Shown here in pieces: positions 34,301 through 46,372 of a stretch of DNA of 64,000 nucleotides (its first letter is position 1; every line of letters starts with the position of its first letter). Under the pieces are notes generated by a model. That model ran no database searches. It was given only the letters and a program-made list of their open reading frames with translations, and was not told the DNA's origin. The stretch covers positions 1,589,916-1,653,915 of the forward strand of contig NW_006763140.1 of NCBI RefSeq assembly GCF_000264905.1, given 5' to 3'. A program made the translations under genes and the position numbers. Source of the stretch: Stereum hirsutum FP-91666 SS1. Taxonomy: Eukaryota > Basidiomycota > Agaricomycetes > Russulales > Stereaceae.

Positions 34301-35847
34301 AGGCCTTCCTTTGGATCAACTGCATCAGAAGCTCTACGAGGGCAACTTAGAGGATAAGGAGATCCAGAAAGCGATGGCTGGCCAAAAGAAGGACTTCCCC
34401 AAGGGCATCCCCCAGTGTGGCGCGGACGCATTGAGGTTCGCTCTTTGCGCCTACAGCGGTGGTGGTAAGGCGGATCGTAATAAAGCAGCTCAGAGTGTAC
34501 GCTTAAATCATACACAGGTCGCGACATCAACTTGGAGATTCTCCGCGTAGAAGGTTACCGCAAGTTCTGCAACAAAATATTCAACGCGACGAAATTTGCG
34601 ATGCTGAAGCTTGATGAGTCTTTCGTGCCAGAGGCCCGACCGAAGGTTCGTTGACAACAAACAAGTCTGACATACCGCTGACTCATTGTTACTTAGCCTA
34701 CAGGCAAAGAGAGCTTGGTCGAAAAATGGATATTTCATAAACTCAACATCGCTGCCGACGAGGTCAACAGGCAGCTCGAGGGACGCAATCACATGGCTGC
34801 CACCAATGCCGTTTACAACTTCTGGTTGTACGAGCTTTGCGATGTCTACATTGTCAGTGCATCCACTTTTGCTCGCAATGGCAGGTCGCTGATGGAAAAT
34901 ATAGGAAGCTATGAAGCCTATGACTGAGCCAACTGCGCCTGCGGAGACTCGCGCTTCTTCTCAGCAGACTCTATACCTTTGCTTGGACTACGGCCTGCGG
35001 CTTCTTCACCCCTTCATGCCGTTCGTCACTGAAGAATTGTGGCAAAGGCTGGCGCGAAGGCCTAATGACCCCACCCCTTCCATCATGGTGTCGCAATACC
35101 CGGTTTTCGTGAGTATTTTTTGTTTCACTAAACTTCCAAAACCTCCCTTGATGTATTTTCTAGGACAAAGATTTTGTCTTCGATGACGCGGAGCGGCAGT
35201 TCGAGTTGGTATTCAACATCGTGCGGACAGGCAGATCGCTCGCGGCGTCTTACAATCTTCAATCAGACATCCAATGCAGGTATCATTAATCCCTGTCCGT
35301 GGCTGGTCATGCTGATTCTCTGCTCTAGTGTATATTCATACTCAGACGGATGCTGAAGCCGCCCTTTTCGAGCAACAAGCGCCTACCATGGTCACCCTCA
35401 CCAAGGGCTGCAAGAGTCTAAAGGTGGTGCGCCAGCTTGATGAGATCCCAGCGGGATGTGGTTCTACTTCCTTGACGCCGACGGTTGCCGTGCATGTACT
35501 TGTTCGGGTGCGTGACCAAATGCCTCTTAACACTTTTCCTAGCTGATTGCCCCCCTTTCTTACTACAGGGGTTGGTCGATCTGGATGTTGAGATCTCCAA
35601 GTGCGAGAAGAAGCTGGACCTCGCCCGCCTCAATCTCAACAAGATCACGAAGATTGAAGCTCAACCAGACTACGAGGAGACCATCCCCGCGAACGTGCGC
35701 TTGTCGAATGAAGAAAAGGTGTGGATCCGTCGACTGTCTGCTCTCAGAACGTGACTGACTTGTTCACCTCTTCACCAGAGGAAGACGTTTGAGGCCGAGA
35801 TTTCCACGCTGGAATTGTCGAAGACCATGTTCGCGAAGTTGAAGTGA
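31318..35847 (+). CDS. VAS1: Valyl-tRNA synthetase, probably dual cytosolic/mitochondrial, 1071 aa
   Basis: I find 21 exons: 31318-31459, 31521-31685, 31755-31977, 32189-32353, 32415-32496, 32558-32677, 32740-32854, 32915-33003, 33062-33283, 33342-33445, 33499-33580, 33642-33800, 33855-34025, 34086-34464, 34518-34645, 34697-34852, 34905-35108, 35164-35275, 35329-35507, 35569-35718 and 35779-35847; 1072 codons in frame. The class I motifs are [13 protein letters not shown] (HIGH at 161-164) and [10 protein letters not shown] (KMSKS at 669-673). [10 protein letters not shown], the editing-domain [13 protein letters not shown] and [10 protein letters not shown] are also typical of ValRS. A C-terminal coiled coil ([16 protein letters not shown]) ends the protein. 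The enzyme charges tRNA-Val. Residues 1-26 look like a mitochondrial presequence and Met27 (31396) begins a cytosolic-type N-terminus. Confidence 0.96.
35276..35328 (+). other. Probable GC-AG intron in the ValRS gene
   Basis: The GT donor at 35280 leaves the wrong phase for the following exon. Using GCAGGT at 35276 as donor with the acceptor ending at 35328 restores the frame, gives the expected hydrophobic residue (SDIQLYIHTQTD) and makes all downstream exons fit. Confidence 0.6.
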
Positions 35848-36497
35848 GATTTGTATAATCGTGTTGTAGAGTATCTCAAGAACATCGATGTTTTGCGCCG
35901 AGTATTACAGGGCACCAATGCATTTTATACTTTCAAATCTTCTCCCAATGCGTCACGACGGTGCGCGAACCGCAGGCGTTTCTCGCTGCTTCCCTTCGTC
36001 CACGCTCGTTGATCATCGCACTGGGCAGCGTGGAATGAGACACAGCGAAGCTCGAGCTGCCTAGCAGATAACGTCATAATCGGGGGTCACCAATGAACAA
36101 GTCCTCGTTCTCAGGCTGCATGAAGTGAGATTCGAGGAACAAATTTTTAATAAAAGTACCGCTAGTCTGTCACTTCGGGCAAACAGCTGTTTATTGACGT
36201 TTACCTTCGGGGTCCACAGCAAGTCACCTGTGTCGCGCTGCAAGGGTGGTTATAGTATGATCAGCCAAACACGTCTCCGACGGGAAATATTGCATAAACT
36301 CGGCGAGGAACGCGTACTGTGTTGCTGACGCGCCGGAGTTCTCGATTTTTCTGCGGGGTTCGGCCGTTTCCGGGTTGGCTTGAAAAAGGCGGGCGAACGC
36401 ATCTGCACGAACGCGACGTCCACATCCAAACCTTTTCTTCTTGTTCTCGTTCTCTTCTTCTGTCTCCTTTCCCCCCTTTACCTTTCTCGAGCCTACC
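35848..36497. other. Intergenic, promoter of HSP60
   Basis: No gene is seen. I looked for heat-shock elements (inverted GAA/TTC triplets at 2-nt spacing) upstream of 36498 and found no clear three-unit match. The last 80 bases before the ATG are pyrimidine-rich. Confidence 0.35.
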
Positions 36498-38698
36498 ATG
36501 CATCGTCTCTCGTCGACTTCTTCGCGCTCTATCCGTCGCGCTGCTCAAAAAAGCGTCCTGAAGACGCAAACGCGAGGTGCTCACAAGGAGATTAAGTTCT
36601 CCAACGAAGGAAGAGCAAGCATCCTGAACGGCGTCGACGTTCTCGCGAATGCCGTTTCTGTTACTCTCGGTCCTAAGGGTACATTTTCTCTCGTCATGGC
36701 TGACCTCGACATTTGCTGACGTGTCCTCGCAGGTCGTAATGTGATCATTGAACAGAGCTATGGTGGTCCGAAGATCACGAAGGGTATGTTACTACTCTTA
36801 ACTTCTTCGTGCCCTCTTTTCTGTTCCTTTGGGAAGTGGAAACTTGGACAGATAAAGCGTTGTCCTAGCTCTTCCTCGATAACACGTCGTCTGCGCGTTA
36901 ATGGTCTTGCACTCTCACATTGGCTGCACGGTGCAATTCGTGGTCACTACATCCTTTGTTTTGTACTTCCCTCTGTTACAAGCGGTCGAATTTTCCCATG
37001 ATTGCGACTCGCTGCACTTCTTTGTTTTGTCCTACTTTGGCTGACCAATCCCTGTTTCCTAGACGGTGTTACGGTCGCGAAGTCGATTACGCTGAAGGAT
37101 AAGTTTGAGAACCTCGGTGCAAGGTATGCCGTCGTTCGTTGGGATTTACTTTTTTCTTTCTGATTATGAATACTCCTAGGTTGGTCCAAGACGTCGCTCA
37201 AAAGACGAACGAAATTGCCGGTGACGGTACTACGACCGCCACCGTGCTTGCTCGTGCCATTTACGCCGAGGGTGTGAAGAACGTCGCAGCCGGTTGCAAT
37301 CCCATGGATCTTCGTCGTGGCTCTCAGGCTGCCGTCGAGCGGGTTGTCAGCTTCCTTTCTGCCAACACCAAGACCATCACTACCACCGCTGAGATTGCTC
37401 AGGTCGCAACCATCTCAGCAAACGGCGATACTCACGTCGGTAACCTCATTGCGCAGGCGATGGAGAAGGTTGGAAAGGAGGGCGTCATCACCGTCAAGGA
37501 GGGCCGTACCACTGAGGACGAGATTGAGATCACCGAAGGCATGCGCTTCGACCGTGGCTTCATCTCACCGTACTTCGTCACCGACGTCAAGGCACAGAAG
37601 GTCGAGTTTGAGAAGCCCTTGATCCTCCTCAGTGAGAAGAAGATCAGCCTCCTCCAGGATATTCTTCCATCGCTCGAGGCTGCCGCGCAAGCCAGGCGGC
37701 CCTTGCTCATCATCGCCGAGGACGTTGACGGTGAGGCTCTTGCCGCCTGCATCCTCAATAAGCTTCGTGGTCAGCTCCAGGTCGCCGCTGTCAAGGCTCC
37801 TGGCTTCGGTGATAACAGGAAGAGCATTCTTGGTGACCTCGCCATCCTTACCGGCGGTACCGTATTCACCGATGAGTTGGACATCAAGCTCGAGAGGGCG
37901 ACCCCGGATCTCCTGGGTACGACTGGCGCCGTTACCATCACTAAGGAGGATACTATCATTCTCAATGGAGAGGGCGGCAAGGACGCCGTCCAGGCTCGTT
38001 GTGAGCAGATTCGCTCTCTCATCGCGGACCCTACGACTTCCGATTTCGACAAGACGAAGCTGCAGGAGCGTTTGGCGAAGTTGAGCGGTGGTGTTGCGGT
38101 CATTAAGGTTGGTGGGTCGAGTGAGGTCGAGGTCGGAGAGAAGAAGGACCGTTATGACGACGCTCTCAATGCGACTCGCGCTGCCGTCGAGGAGGGTATT
38201 CTCCCAGGTGGTGGTGTGGCACTCCTCAAGGCTTCTCTTGCCCTTGTCTCCTCCTCGCCCGGCGCACCAAACTCGGCCTCCTCCTCATCTATTGCCTCCA
38301 ACCCGAACATCACCCCGATTCCCACTGCAAACTTCGACCAGGACCTCGGTGTGTCCATCATCCGCCGTGCTCTCACTCAACCCGCGCGTACTATCCTTTC
38401 GAACGCCGGCGAGGAGTCATCCGTCATCGTTGGGACCCTCACTGCAAACTACGGTGCGGCCGACAAATTCGCTTGGGGATACGACGCTAGCAAGGGCGAG
38501 TACGTGGACATGATCAAGGCCGGCATTGTCGACCCGTTGAAGGTCGTGAGGACGGCGTTGGTGGATGCTGCTGGCGTGGCGAGCTTATTGACGACAAGCG
38601 AGGCCTGCATTGTTGATGGCCCGGAGGAGAAGCCTGCCGGAGGGATGGGTGGTGGAATGGGTGGAATGGGTGGCATGGGCGGCATGGGCGGCTTCTAA
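36498..38698 (+). CDS. HSP60: Mitochondrial chaperonin HSP60, 603 aa
   Basis: Exons 36498-36678, 36733-36783, 37063-37123 and 37180-38698 give 604 codons. The N-terminus ([20 protein letters not shown]) is a mitochondrial presequence, followed by the mature start [20 protein letters not shown]. Group I chaperonin landmarks are present: [20 protein letters not shown], the ATP-site [12 protein letters not shown] (from about residue 112), [10 protein letters not shown] and the C-terminal Gly-Gly-Met repeat tail ([12 protein letters not shown]) that lines the folding cavity. It forms the matrix chaperonin with Hsp10 and folds imported proteins. Introns crowd the 5' end, with one long intron of 279 nt, while the last 1.5 kb is a single exon. 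Confidence 0.98.
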
Positions 38699-39291
38699 AC
38701 CATTCTTTTGGTTTGTTCCGTTCCCATATCACTGCTCTCATCTTTGGTCTCTTCATCACCGTTCAGCGCGGTGGCAAAAGTATCGTGTCACGTTCTTCTT
38801 TGTTCGGGTTCCTTGCTACCTTATTGCATCTATCACGTCCCTCACGCCCCCCACTCCCCACGGTCCGTTCTGCTGCATCTAACCTTGCTTCCGCACTTCG
38901 TCATCCATTATACGCGCTATGTTTTTTACGCTTTCATTCTATATCCGTACATACATTACTCACCGTGCACTTCTTCGTAGTCAAGTTTGACGTTAGGCTT
39001 TCATAACCACCACTCAGTCTCATATTGTCGTCTCACTACTCGCATGTACCGTTGAAATCGCAAGCTCAACGTTCACTCTCGTATACTTTGGCGACCCTGG
39101 GCGAGACCTCGTGCGTGTGAAGGCAGGAATCGTGGTCATGGACTCATCAGGGGTAACGTGGGTTGTGTTCGCGCGATGATCATGACCTATTTGAAATTGA
39201 CAGTCGATTGAAAAGGCGAGGTGGTTGGATATTTCCCCACAGCCTCGCTCTCACGTCCCCGTCTGTCTCTTTCTCCTCTCCCCAACTCAAG
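38699..39291. other. Intergenic, HSP60 3' flank
   Basis: T/C-rich sequence following the HSP60 stop, then the promoter of the Kre9-type gene. Open frames here overlap the 3' UTR and carry no motif. Confidence 0.4.
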
Positions 39292-40110
39292 ATGCGCTTT
39301 TCCCTTGTCGCACTCTCCCTTCTCCCCGTCTACGCTGCTGGTAAGTCTTCCTCCTTCCCGCGCCCATCTATCTCCCTCTCATACCGCTCCTTCGGAATCT
39401 AGCCATCTCTATCACCGGTCCTTCCTCTAGTGATTACTGGTGAGTTTTTATTTCTGTGTGTTGAAGTTCAACTCATCCAACGCTCCTCGGACAGGGTGGC
39501 GGACACGAGCAACAACATCACATGGACGTTCCAAGCAAATGACCCGAACCCAGTGTCCATAATTGTGACCAACACGGACAATACGACACTTAATGGTGAT
39601 TTCTCCATCGCTGAGTTCGTGAACGTCTCTACGATGGTGTGTCCCCAAGCTCTCCGGTTTGAACATGACGACTAACCTCCTTACCCTCCAATGTAGTCCT
39701 TCACGGTCACGAATGTCACCTTGCTACCCGGATCGAACTATCAAGTTGTCTTCGTAAATGCTATCAACACTACCCAAGTCTTCGCAAACAGCACCAACTT
39801 CGAAGTCAAACCCAACGGCAGTATGTCTTCATATTCAAACTATACTCGGTGTTATGCACGCTGACTGAACCCGGGCGTATCTTATCTAGCTGCACCAGCT
39901 GTCGTCTCCTCGTCTGCGTCTGCGTCTGGCTCATCCAGCAGTGCTACCGGTAGTGGTAGTTCCGGCTCAGCCAGCTCGACCTCCACCTCCGCTGCTGGAA
40001 GCAGCTCCAGCGCCAGTGCTGCTACGGCTCGCGCTGCCTTTGACGTCCGTGGGATGTTATACGCTGCCGGAGCCTGTGGTCTCGCCGCCCTTGCTGGTCT
40101 CGCCCTCTGA
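39292..40110 (+). CDS. Ser/Thr-rich GPI-anchored wall protein, Kre9/Knh1-like domain, 190 aa
   Basis: Exons 39292-39340, 39403-39439, 39495-39636, 39697-39820 and 39890-40110 give 191 codons. A signal peptide (MRFSLVALSLLPVYA) is followed by an Ig-like domain of the Kre9/KNH type: ISITGPSSSDYWVADTSNNI, TWTFQANDPNPVSIIVTN, GDFSIAEFVNVSTM and a second half, LLPGSNYQVVFVNAINTTQV. A Ser/Ala-rich stalk of about 45 residues leads to a small-residue omega region and a hydrophobic C-terminus (YAAGACGLAALAGLAL), as for GPI attachment. Many such small proteins occur in Agaricomycetes, where the domain is linked to the cell wall and beta-1,6-glucan, but biochemical roles are poorly known. Several NxT/NxS sites suggest N-glycosylation. 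Confidence 0.85.
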
Positions 40111-40738
40111 TGAGGCCTGCCTGTTCATCAGCGCATCGTTCTAATCCTGGTCGCCATCGCCCACCCTACGGACGGACACATTGAGCATTCCCAGTGGCTC
40201 ATTTCCTTTTCTTGGTTCCTCCTGTGTTCTTTGTTTGTGCTTTCCCTGTGCATCCGGTCGTCACTCTTTGGCAGTCTCTGCCTGTTCATTCTTTTCCTGT
40301 CGATAAATTTTGATTTGTCACAAAAGTTATACCTGTGCCTCAATACCCAGTCTTCGTTCTTGTCCGCCGTCTTGTTGTCTAATACCGTGCTCACGTACAT
40401 ACACATGCACAACGCGTCTCACATTGTTCTATATACCGCGGTCTGCTTGTTGAAACATGTACTTTGACATCCCTCGTTGCCAAGTATCGAGATGTGCCTT
40501 TGTGGAGCTGTGCCTATGGGCTCGAAGGCATCATTACCAGTAGCGATAGGTCCAATCAGATGTCAACGTTATTCGCCCATCTCCTGAGAATCACGACAAC
40601 CATTTTACTGGGCTAAAGTAGAACTTTCGCGACAATTGTGTTGCATTGACTAGAGTATAAATAGATCTACTGGTTCCAAATTCCAAAAGTATTCAGCGAG
40701 GCGGGATCCTCGACCATGATCTTCGCGTTGTGAGAAAT
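40111..40738. other. Convergent intergenic region
   Basis: 3' flanks of the Kre9-type gene (+) and the FAD oxidoreductase gene (-). T-rich after 40200, with no gene seen. Confidence 0.4.
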
Positions 40739-43024
40739 CTATGCCAAAATTCCCTCACGATCTTCCTTGCGCTACGATATAGGTCAGCCAACGACTTGCC
40801 GCAACGTATGAAAGCGTTATAAACAAATACTCACCATTCGCACACCATGACTTGCTGCTAGATACAACCTAAACAACCGCTGGCAGTCTTCATCGCCCTT
40901 GAACGGGTAGTCTGCACCGAGACGATATGCCGCCGCGAACCCCGACGTTACTGCGAGCTCGTGCATATTGAGGACTATGAGATATCAGCAACAGCTTCGA
41001 CGTGAGACAAAGAATCGTGCTAAAAATTTTACTCACTGGACCAGGCACCGGCGTAACTGTTTGAGGAACGACGATAAATATTTACGGAGAATATAACTGA
41101 GAAAATAGGGAAGGTTCAAGACTCACTGCGTCCTCCTCTTCCCATTGATCCACATCATCCACGGTACCACGCCCGCATAGTGCTGCCATCGATGGCTCTG
41201 TTGCTTCCACCACTTCTCGTAGATTCTCTTCTCCTGCCTAATCTCCCCCTCCGTCCACAGCTGGCTGCTCCCATCCCTGTCCAAGAAGATTGTCTGGAAC
41301 ACATGATCCTCGAACTTAGGTTCATTATTTCCCTCCGGGTCGCTCCCCCTTCTCGCTTCTGCGCCTTCCGCACCCAGTTCCGAACGCTGGGCTTCTTGAA
41401 CGAGCGCATCTCGTGAGCTGGCCTTCCCGCTGGACGCGTGACTATCGGAAATGCAGCTCGTCCCAGGGTTGCCGTCCGACTCCGCCCGTTCGCGGAGCAC
41501 CTCTTCGATAGGGCCCGAGGGTTTCTCCCCACGAAACTGTGGCTGATAATGCGTGAGATCGAAGGACATTTCGATCTTGGACTTGTCTGTCGGATATTGC
41601 ATGGTGTAATATAGGGGCCGGAAGTTCTTCTCGGCGAAACGGATGGACTGTTGATTCTCCGGGTTGTTCGAGTCTACCGCGAGGTCTTTGTTGAAGCCCG
41701 TTTCGTAGTACTGCAGCAAATGCAGGGATAGATCAACGAACGCCCTTTGAAGTTCTGAGGGGATGGCTAGACGTACTTTGCGCATGTAATCCGCGTCGTT
41801 ATGCGTAATCGTCACATCCCACAAGTATTTGACATTCCCCAGCACCTTCTTCTCCATCCAACTCGGCCCAGCGGCCCCCTTCGTATTCAGCAACTTCAAA
41901 CTCGTATCCGCATCGCATGCCAAGATCAATTCATCGAATGTCTCTAGTTGCGGCTGCGGTTCTTCGACTTTGGGGCGATTGTGGTCGGAGACTGAAAAGG
42001 AGGTAGAGGGTACGGGTGGAGGTCTATATTCAAGGACGACTTCACGTTTGTCGCGTCTGACAATGCGGGTGACTTCGTGTCCTAGCTTGAATGTAACGTT
42101 GCCGGTAGAGGTAGTGCGCCTTTCCCAAGCCTTATATGTATTTCCGAGCTATGAACAGCGTCAAAGATGGTTAACTCACGAATGACGGGATGGTAAAAAC
42201 AGAGACAAACCTTTGGGAAAGCATACATCGTCGGGATGCTGGCGAGTAAACTATTCTCGTCAAATTCGAACAATCGCATGCTAGGATCCATAAAAACGCG
42301 CTCCTACGACCACGGGAGGAGGGGTCAGAGGGTGGCCGTTGAGGGTCAGAAATATACGTACAAGTATAGCACACGAAATATATGGCGTCTGATTCCCTGT
42401 CCCGAAGAAGAGTGCCACGAGTGGATATACCATTTTCTCTCCAAAGTCCTTTGAGAACCTGAAGAGCCTAAGCATCTTGTTGACGGGCATGACCGCAAAC
42501 GGCACTTCAAGCTTCTTAATGATCTTGAGTACGCGGCCGAATTTCTTGATGTCGGATGAAAACTGGGCTGTCAGTTCAGAGGTAAAGACATTGGACCAGA
42601 AGTCTTCTCCTTTGCCGAAACTTATCCTGCCACGGGTATCAGACTGTGCTCCAGAAGATGGGCCAGGGGACGTACTGCATGCCGACGGAGGTTGGGGCAA
42701 AACCGAGCTCGCGAAACATGCGTATCGTGTTTGCAAACGCCGGAGAGCAGCCTGTTTTTATAAATATGCATTAGCACAGCGACACCAGTTGGTATGTCTT
42801 TTCAGAAGCTGACCTTGGACGCCGTCGTTGATATACGAGGCGCCGTATTTCTCGGGATCGATGTCAACGGACGTGGCCATGCCGCCAGGCTGTGGCTCCT
42901 TGTCGAAGACAGTGACTTGGAATTTATCTGGATGTCTGCTGAGAGCATAAGCGGCAGACATTCCAGATGCGCCGCTACCGACGATGGCGACTCGAGTGCG
43001 TTGTGTGGGTAAGGCGGGAGACAT
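40739..43024 (-). CDS. FAD-dependent oxidoreductase, amine-oxidase-like (COG2907 type), 597 aa
   Basis: Minus-strand exons are 43024-42814, 42751-42676, 42626-42362, 42303-42211, 42148-41777, 41710-41127, 41056-41037, 40974-40835 and 40771-40739, giving 598 codons. The N-terminus is a dinucleotide-binding fold, RVAIVGSGASGMSAAYAL (GSGASG at residues 16-21), followed by the second flavin-contact element DKEPQPGGMA. A substrate-side domain follows, and near the C-terminus HYAGAWSILNMHELAVTSGF provides the usual flavin-closing segment. The arrangement resembles predicted NAD/FAD-binding proteins of COG2907, related to flavin amine oxidases and phytoene desaturases. The substrate is unknown. An acidic, low-complexity insertion (about residues 400-470) is not typical of the family. 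One exon is 20 nt. Neighbours give no functional hint. Confidence 0.85.
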
Positions 43025-43536
43025 GGTGCGGGGTACAGAAAAAATCCGCCGTCGACGATCTCTTATACATGATTCAAAGCTGGAGGTAGATTCAGACGGA
43101 CAGACAGAGTCTGAGACTGTGAGCGAGGCGCATCGTCATCGACGGTTGGCCGTACGGATCGACGCGCTCAGATTGAGTGAAGGATGAACTTGGCTGTCAC
43201 GGTACCGCATCAGGAAACCTAACCCTATAGCCGGTCTGCTCCGTCGTCGGAAGCATCGGATGTCTCTGGCTGTGAGTGGACACGAGATGACATGTCCGGG
43301 CCGCCAGCATGAAATACTGTAGCGTCATCGAAAACGTTGTGCAAAGAAAACGAGGGGCTCTGACTCAAAGCAGGAGAACTGACAGAGATTGGCAAGTTGG
43401 GTCAAGTCGGAACTGTCGTCGGACGAGTATAAGAAGCAGCGGTTCACTTGAAGCTTCCCACAAGGGGATGTCAATTTAGGAGCGGGACGGAGGGATAGAC
43501 AAAGGACGGGACAAGGATGAGAATGGGCGAGTCGCA
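43025..43536. other. Intergenic, promoter of the FAD oxidoreductase gene
   Basis: No gene is seen between the oxidoreductase ATG and the left target duplication of the SINE. Confidence 0.35.
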
Positions 43537-43551
43537 AGACGGACGGTGAAT

Positions 43552-44000
43552 GCCGGCAGCATAGTGTAGCGGGTATCTCGTTGCTCTATGCCTTCGTGCT
43601 GGGGAGTCACGTGTGGGTAAATCCGCACAAGTGGCGAGGCCTCTGGTTCAATTCTCACACACAGTGATTTATTCCAGATTCTCATAGGTCGAACCCAGCG
43701 CTGGTAGGTGGGTTTAGTGGGTAGTGGGGTTAGGGGCTCCTGAGAAGTTTAAACGCTTGCCGCTTGCGGCGCACTCCCGCCGGCTCTGCCCTGCGCATCC
43801 GTGGTTGTCGAAATGATGATTGGCCAGCCCCCTCCGAGTCCCACACTGTTCCGCCGGCCTAGCCGGTGGTTCGTGCATAAATGCATTCCCTCCTTTGGAT
43901 CTGCAGGGTGATAACCCCTGCTTATCGACGTTGATCCCGTAACGGCTGCCATTCGCGATTGGTTACGGGGGAGTTACACCAAAAAAAAAAAAAAAAAAAA
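43552..44000 (+). mobile_element. tRNA-type SINE retroposon with poly(A) tail
   Basis: A 449-bp segment is bracketed by the direct repeat AGACGGACGGTGAAT (15 bp, at 43537-43551 and 44001-44015), a target-site duplication of the length made by LINE-type target-primed reverse transcription. The segment ends in a run of at least 20 A. Its 5' end carries an A-box-like TAGTGTAGCGG (around 43565) and, about 80 nt on, a B-box-like GGTTCAATTC (around 43650), the internal RNA polymerase III promoter of tRNA-derived SINEs. The arms do not pair as a functional tRNA. The body (about 330 bp) has no long frame. Perfect duplications and an intact A tail point to a young insertion, about 180 bp upstream of the PP2C start codon. 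Confidence 0.85.
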
Positions 44001-44194
44001 AGACGGACGGTGAATAAAGACCATTCAGGTTGCGCGTGAAAAAAACGGAGAACCAATGGGAAGGAGAGAGATGCCATATCGGGCCCCGGCTACGCCCGAG
44101 GGAGCTGAGGACGATATCATTGCACACTCTTACTCCCGACCACCGCTCACCACCGTCTCTCTTGCTCCCGCCCCTGCCCTCGCCGTCGTCGACG

Positions 44195-46372
44195 ATGACT
44201 GCCTCTGGTCCACGGATTTCGTCGATCCAGAAGAGGCTCTATACTGTTCTTCCGCGCGGAGCCGCCACAGCGGCGAGCTCGCCCTCTTCCCCACCCTCAT
44301 CTTCCCGCGTGCCCCGCGTTCGTTCCAATTCTGCCTCGGCCTCGTCGTCCAGATCGCTCTACACCGCGTCTCAGTCGTCCCTCTCAGGTCTCGCCTTCTT
44401 CGACGCCCCACCAGCACCCCCTGCATCCTCTCGTCCTGGCAATCCCATTGTCCTTTCTACTCCCCGTCTCCCCATACAGGCAAAAGCAGAGGCCGAAGCC
44501 CCTCCACATGGCCCCTCATCACCCAGCCATGCATCAAATTCATCTCATTCTTCCTCAAACGGAACCGGTCCGCCTCCGTCTTCAATAGCCCTTACTTCAC
44601 CCCATTCAAATCCGTCCAGTCAACCACCCGCAATTCCCTCTTCGTCGCACCATAATCCCCCCAATTTCTTCCCATATGCCAACTTCTCCACCACGGGCGC
44701 AGACCCGTACGATCCTTCCTTTGACTCACATCCACCCGGGGCAACCCCCCAAGGCGCCAAACGCACCGGCAGGCATCGCTACCACTTCGATGTTGGCGCG
44801 TACGGAATTCCTAAAAACACCAGAGGCTCCGTTGTCTCTGGGAGGGACGGTCGTGGCACGGCCGCTCACTGGGCTTCCTCTTCGCCCGCTTCTCGTACCA
44901 CGGACGGCCTTGACCTAGCTGTTCAGGTCGGTGAAGATGCTTATTTCGTCAGGGAAAATGCGATGGGTGTAGCGGACGGTGTTGGTGGCTGGTCGCGATC
45001 GAGTAAGTCGATGTCTACCAATCCGGAGCAACCACTTCTCACATGCGTCCTCGATTGTAGAACTTCCCTCCAGGGTCCCCTCAGACCCATCGCCCTCTGC
45101 ATTATTTGCGCGCCGTCTAATGCACTTCTGTTCCTCCGAGATTTCGACCGCGTGTTCATGTCCAGAGATCGGTCCTACACCGCCAACCTCCATTTACTTT
45201 CATGAGCCAGCTTTGTCAACACCCTTCTTCCCTAACATCTCGAATTATGGTGCTCCGTGGAATACTCCTGCGCCACCAGTGGCCGTCTCCGACCTACAAG
45301 CTGTCCAGGAAGAAGACGATACCCTCGACGATTTGGAGGAAGGCCTCGATGTGCTCATGATCCTCGAGCGAGCCTATGAGCAGGCCCTGAAGGCTCATGT
45401 CATTCCTCCAGCCTCGACTTCGCCACCATCGAGCCGATCGCACACACCACAAGACCCAGAACCTCTCATGACCGGTTCTTCGACTGCCCTCCTCGCTGTT
45501 CTTGACTCTGCACCTCCTGCATCCCTTCCCACACCTGCGCCATCTGTCACGATCCAGCCGTCTAGTACGGTGCCCACGCCGTCTTCGGCACAGGGAGTGC
45601 CAACACCGGCATCTCCCTCAACGGCAAGATCGGACGATGCTGACTGCGATGCGGTCATCCGGATTGCTCATCTAGGGGATTGCATGGGCATGCTGGTCCG
45701 CGATGACGAGATTGTATGGCGGAGTGAAGAGATGTGGTGGAGTGTGCGTGTTCTTCTACTCATACTTCTTCCGCACCACGGACTGATCAAGCTCGAATGC
45801 ACCACGCACAGTTCAACACACCTCTACAGCTCGGCCCAGCCTCGAGGACGCCACCTTCATCCGCTCAAGTAATTACACTACCGGTCCGAGCAGACGATAT
45901 CCTCATCCTGGCCTCGGACGGATTGAGCGATAACCTCTGGGACGAAGACGTCCTCGACGAAGTTAGCCGCTTCCGCAAGGCGTTTCTTGCCCCTTCGACC
46001 AAACGTACTCGTGAGACGTCGGAGTCCGGATTACCTGCCTCAGTGACATCGCGGACGGCTGGTTTGTTGGGGAGGAGGACTTTGGCAGGGATGTTGAGTG
46101 AGGCGTTGTGTTCAAGAGCTAGAAAGGTTTCGGAAGCGAAGGGTGGGAAGAGTGCAAAGTTGGATGCGCAGTGCTTCAAGGACCAGACATCGGCCATCCT
46201 CGAGGAAGAGGTGCCGTTTGCAAGGAGAGCCAGGGAGGAGGGCAGGACGTTCCGAGGAGGCAAGACTGATGGTGCGTCTCTCTCTCTCATGAACCGATCA
46301 AGCGCGTTAACCGATCTTTGGCCAATAGATATCTCGGTACTAGTCGCCGTGATTTCACCAGCGGAGTCGTGA
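44195..46372 (+). CDS. PP2C-type protein phosphatase, PTC7-like, 664 aa
   Basis: Exons 44195-45002, 45061-45743, 45812-46271 and 46329-46372 give 665 codons. The N-terminus (MTASGPRISSIQKRLYTVLP) is basic and suits a mitochondrial presequence. A Ser/Pro-rich stretch runs to about residue 190. The catalytic domain shows PTC7/PPTC7 signatures: VQVGEDAYFVRENAMGVADG with metal-binding Asp residues, RIAHLGDCMGMLVRDDEIVW, FNTPLQLGP, ILILASDGLSDNLWDED and the C-terminal DISVLVAVI. A low-complexity insertion of about 100 residues interrupts the fold before DCDAVIRIAHLGD. Yeast Ptc7 dephosphorylates mitochondrial proteins including Coq7. The ATG at 44195 was chosen over an in-frame ATG at 44030, which lies 15 bp past the SINE duplication. 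A second in-frame acceptor at 45071 is possible. Confidence 0.88.

Noticed and set aside
36340..36497. Heat-shock elements in the HSP60 promoter
   Set aside because: Isolated GAA and TTC triplets occur, but no three-unit array with the right spacing was seen.
43552..43670. A functional type II tRNA gene
   Set aside because: A- and B-box-like words are present, but the T-arm and acceptor sequences do not pair, and target duplication plus A tail show a retroposed SINE.
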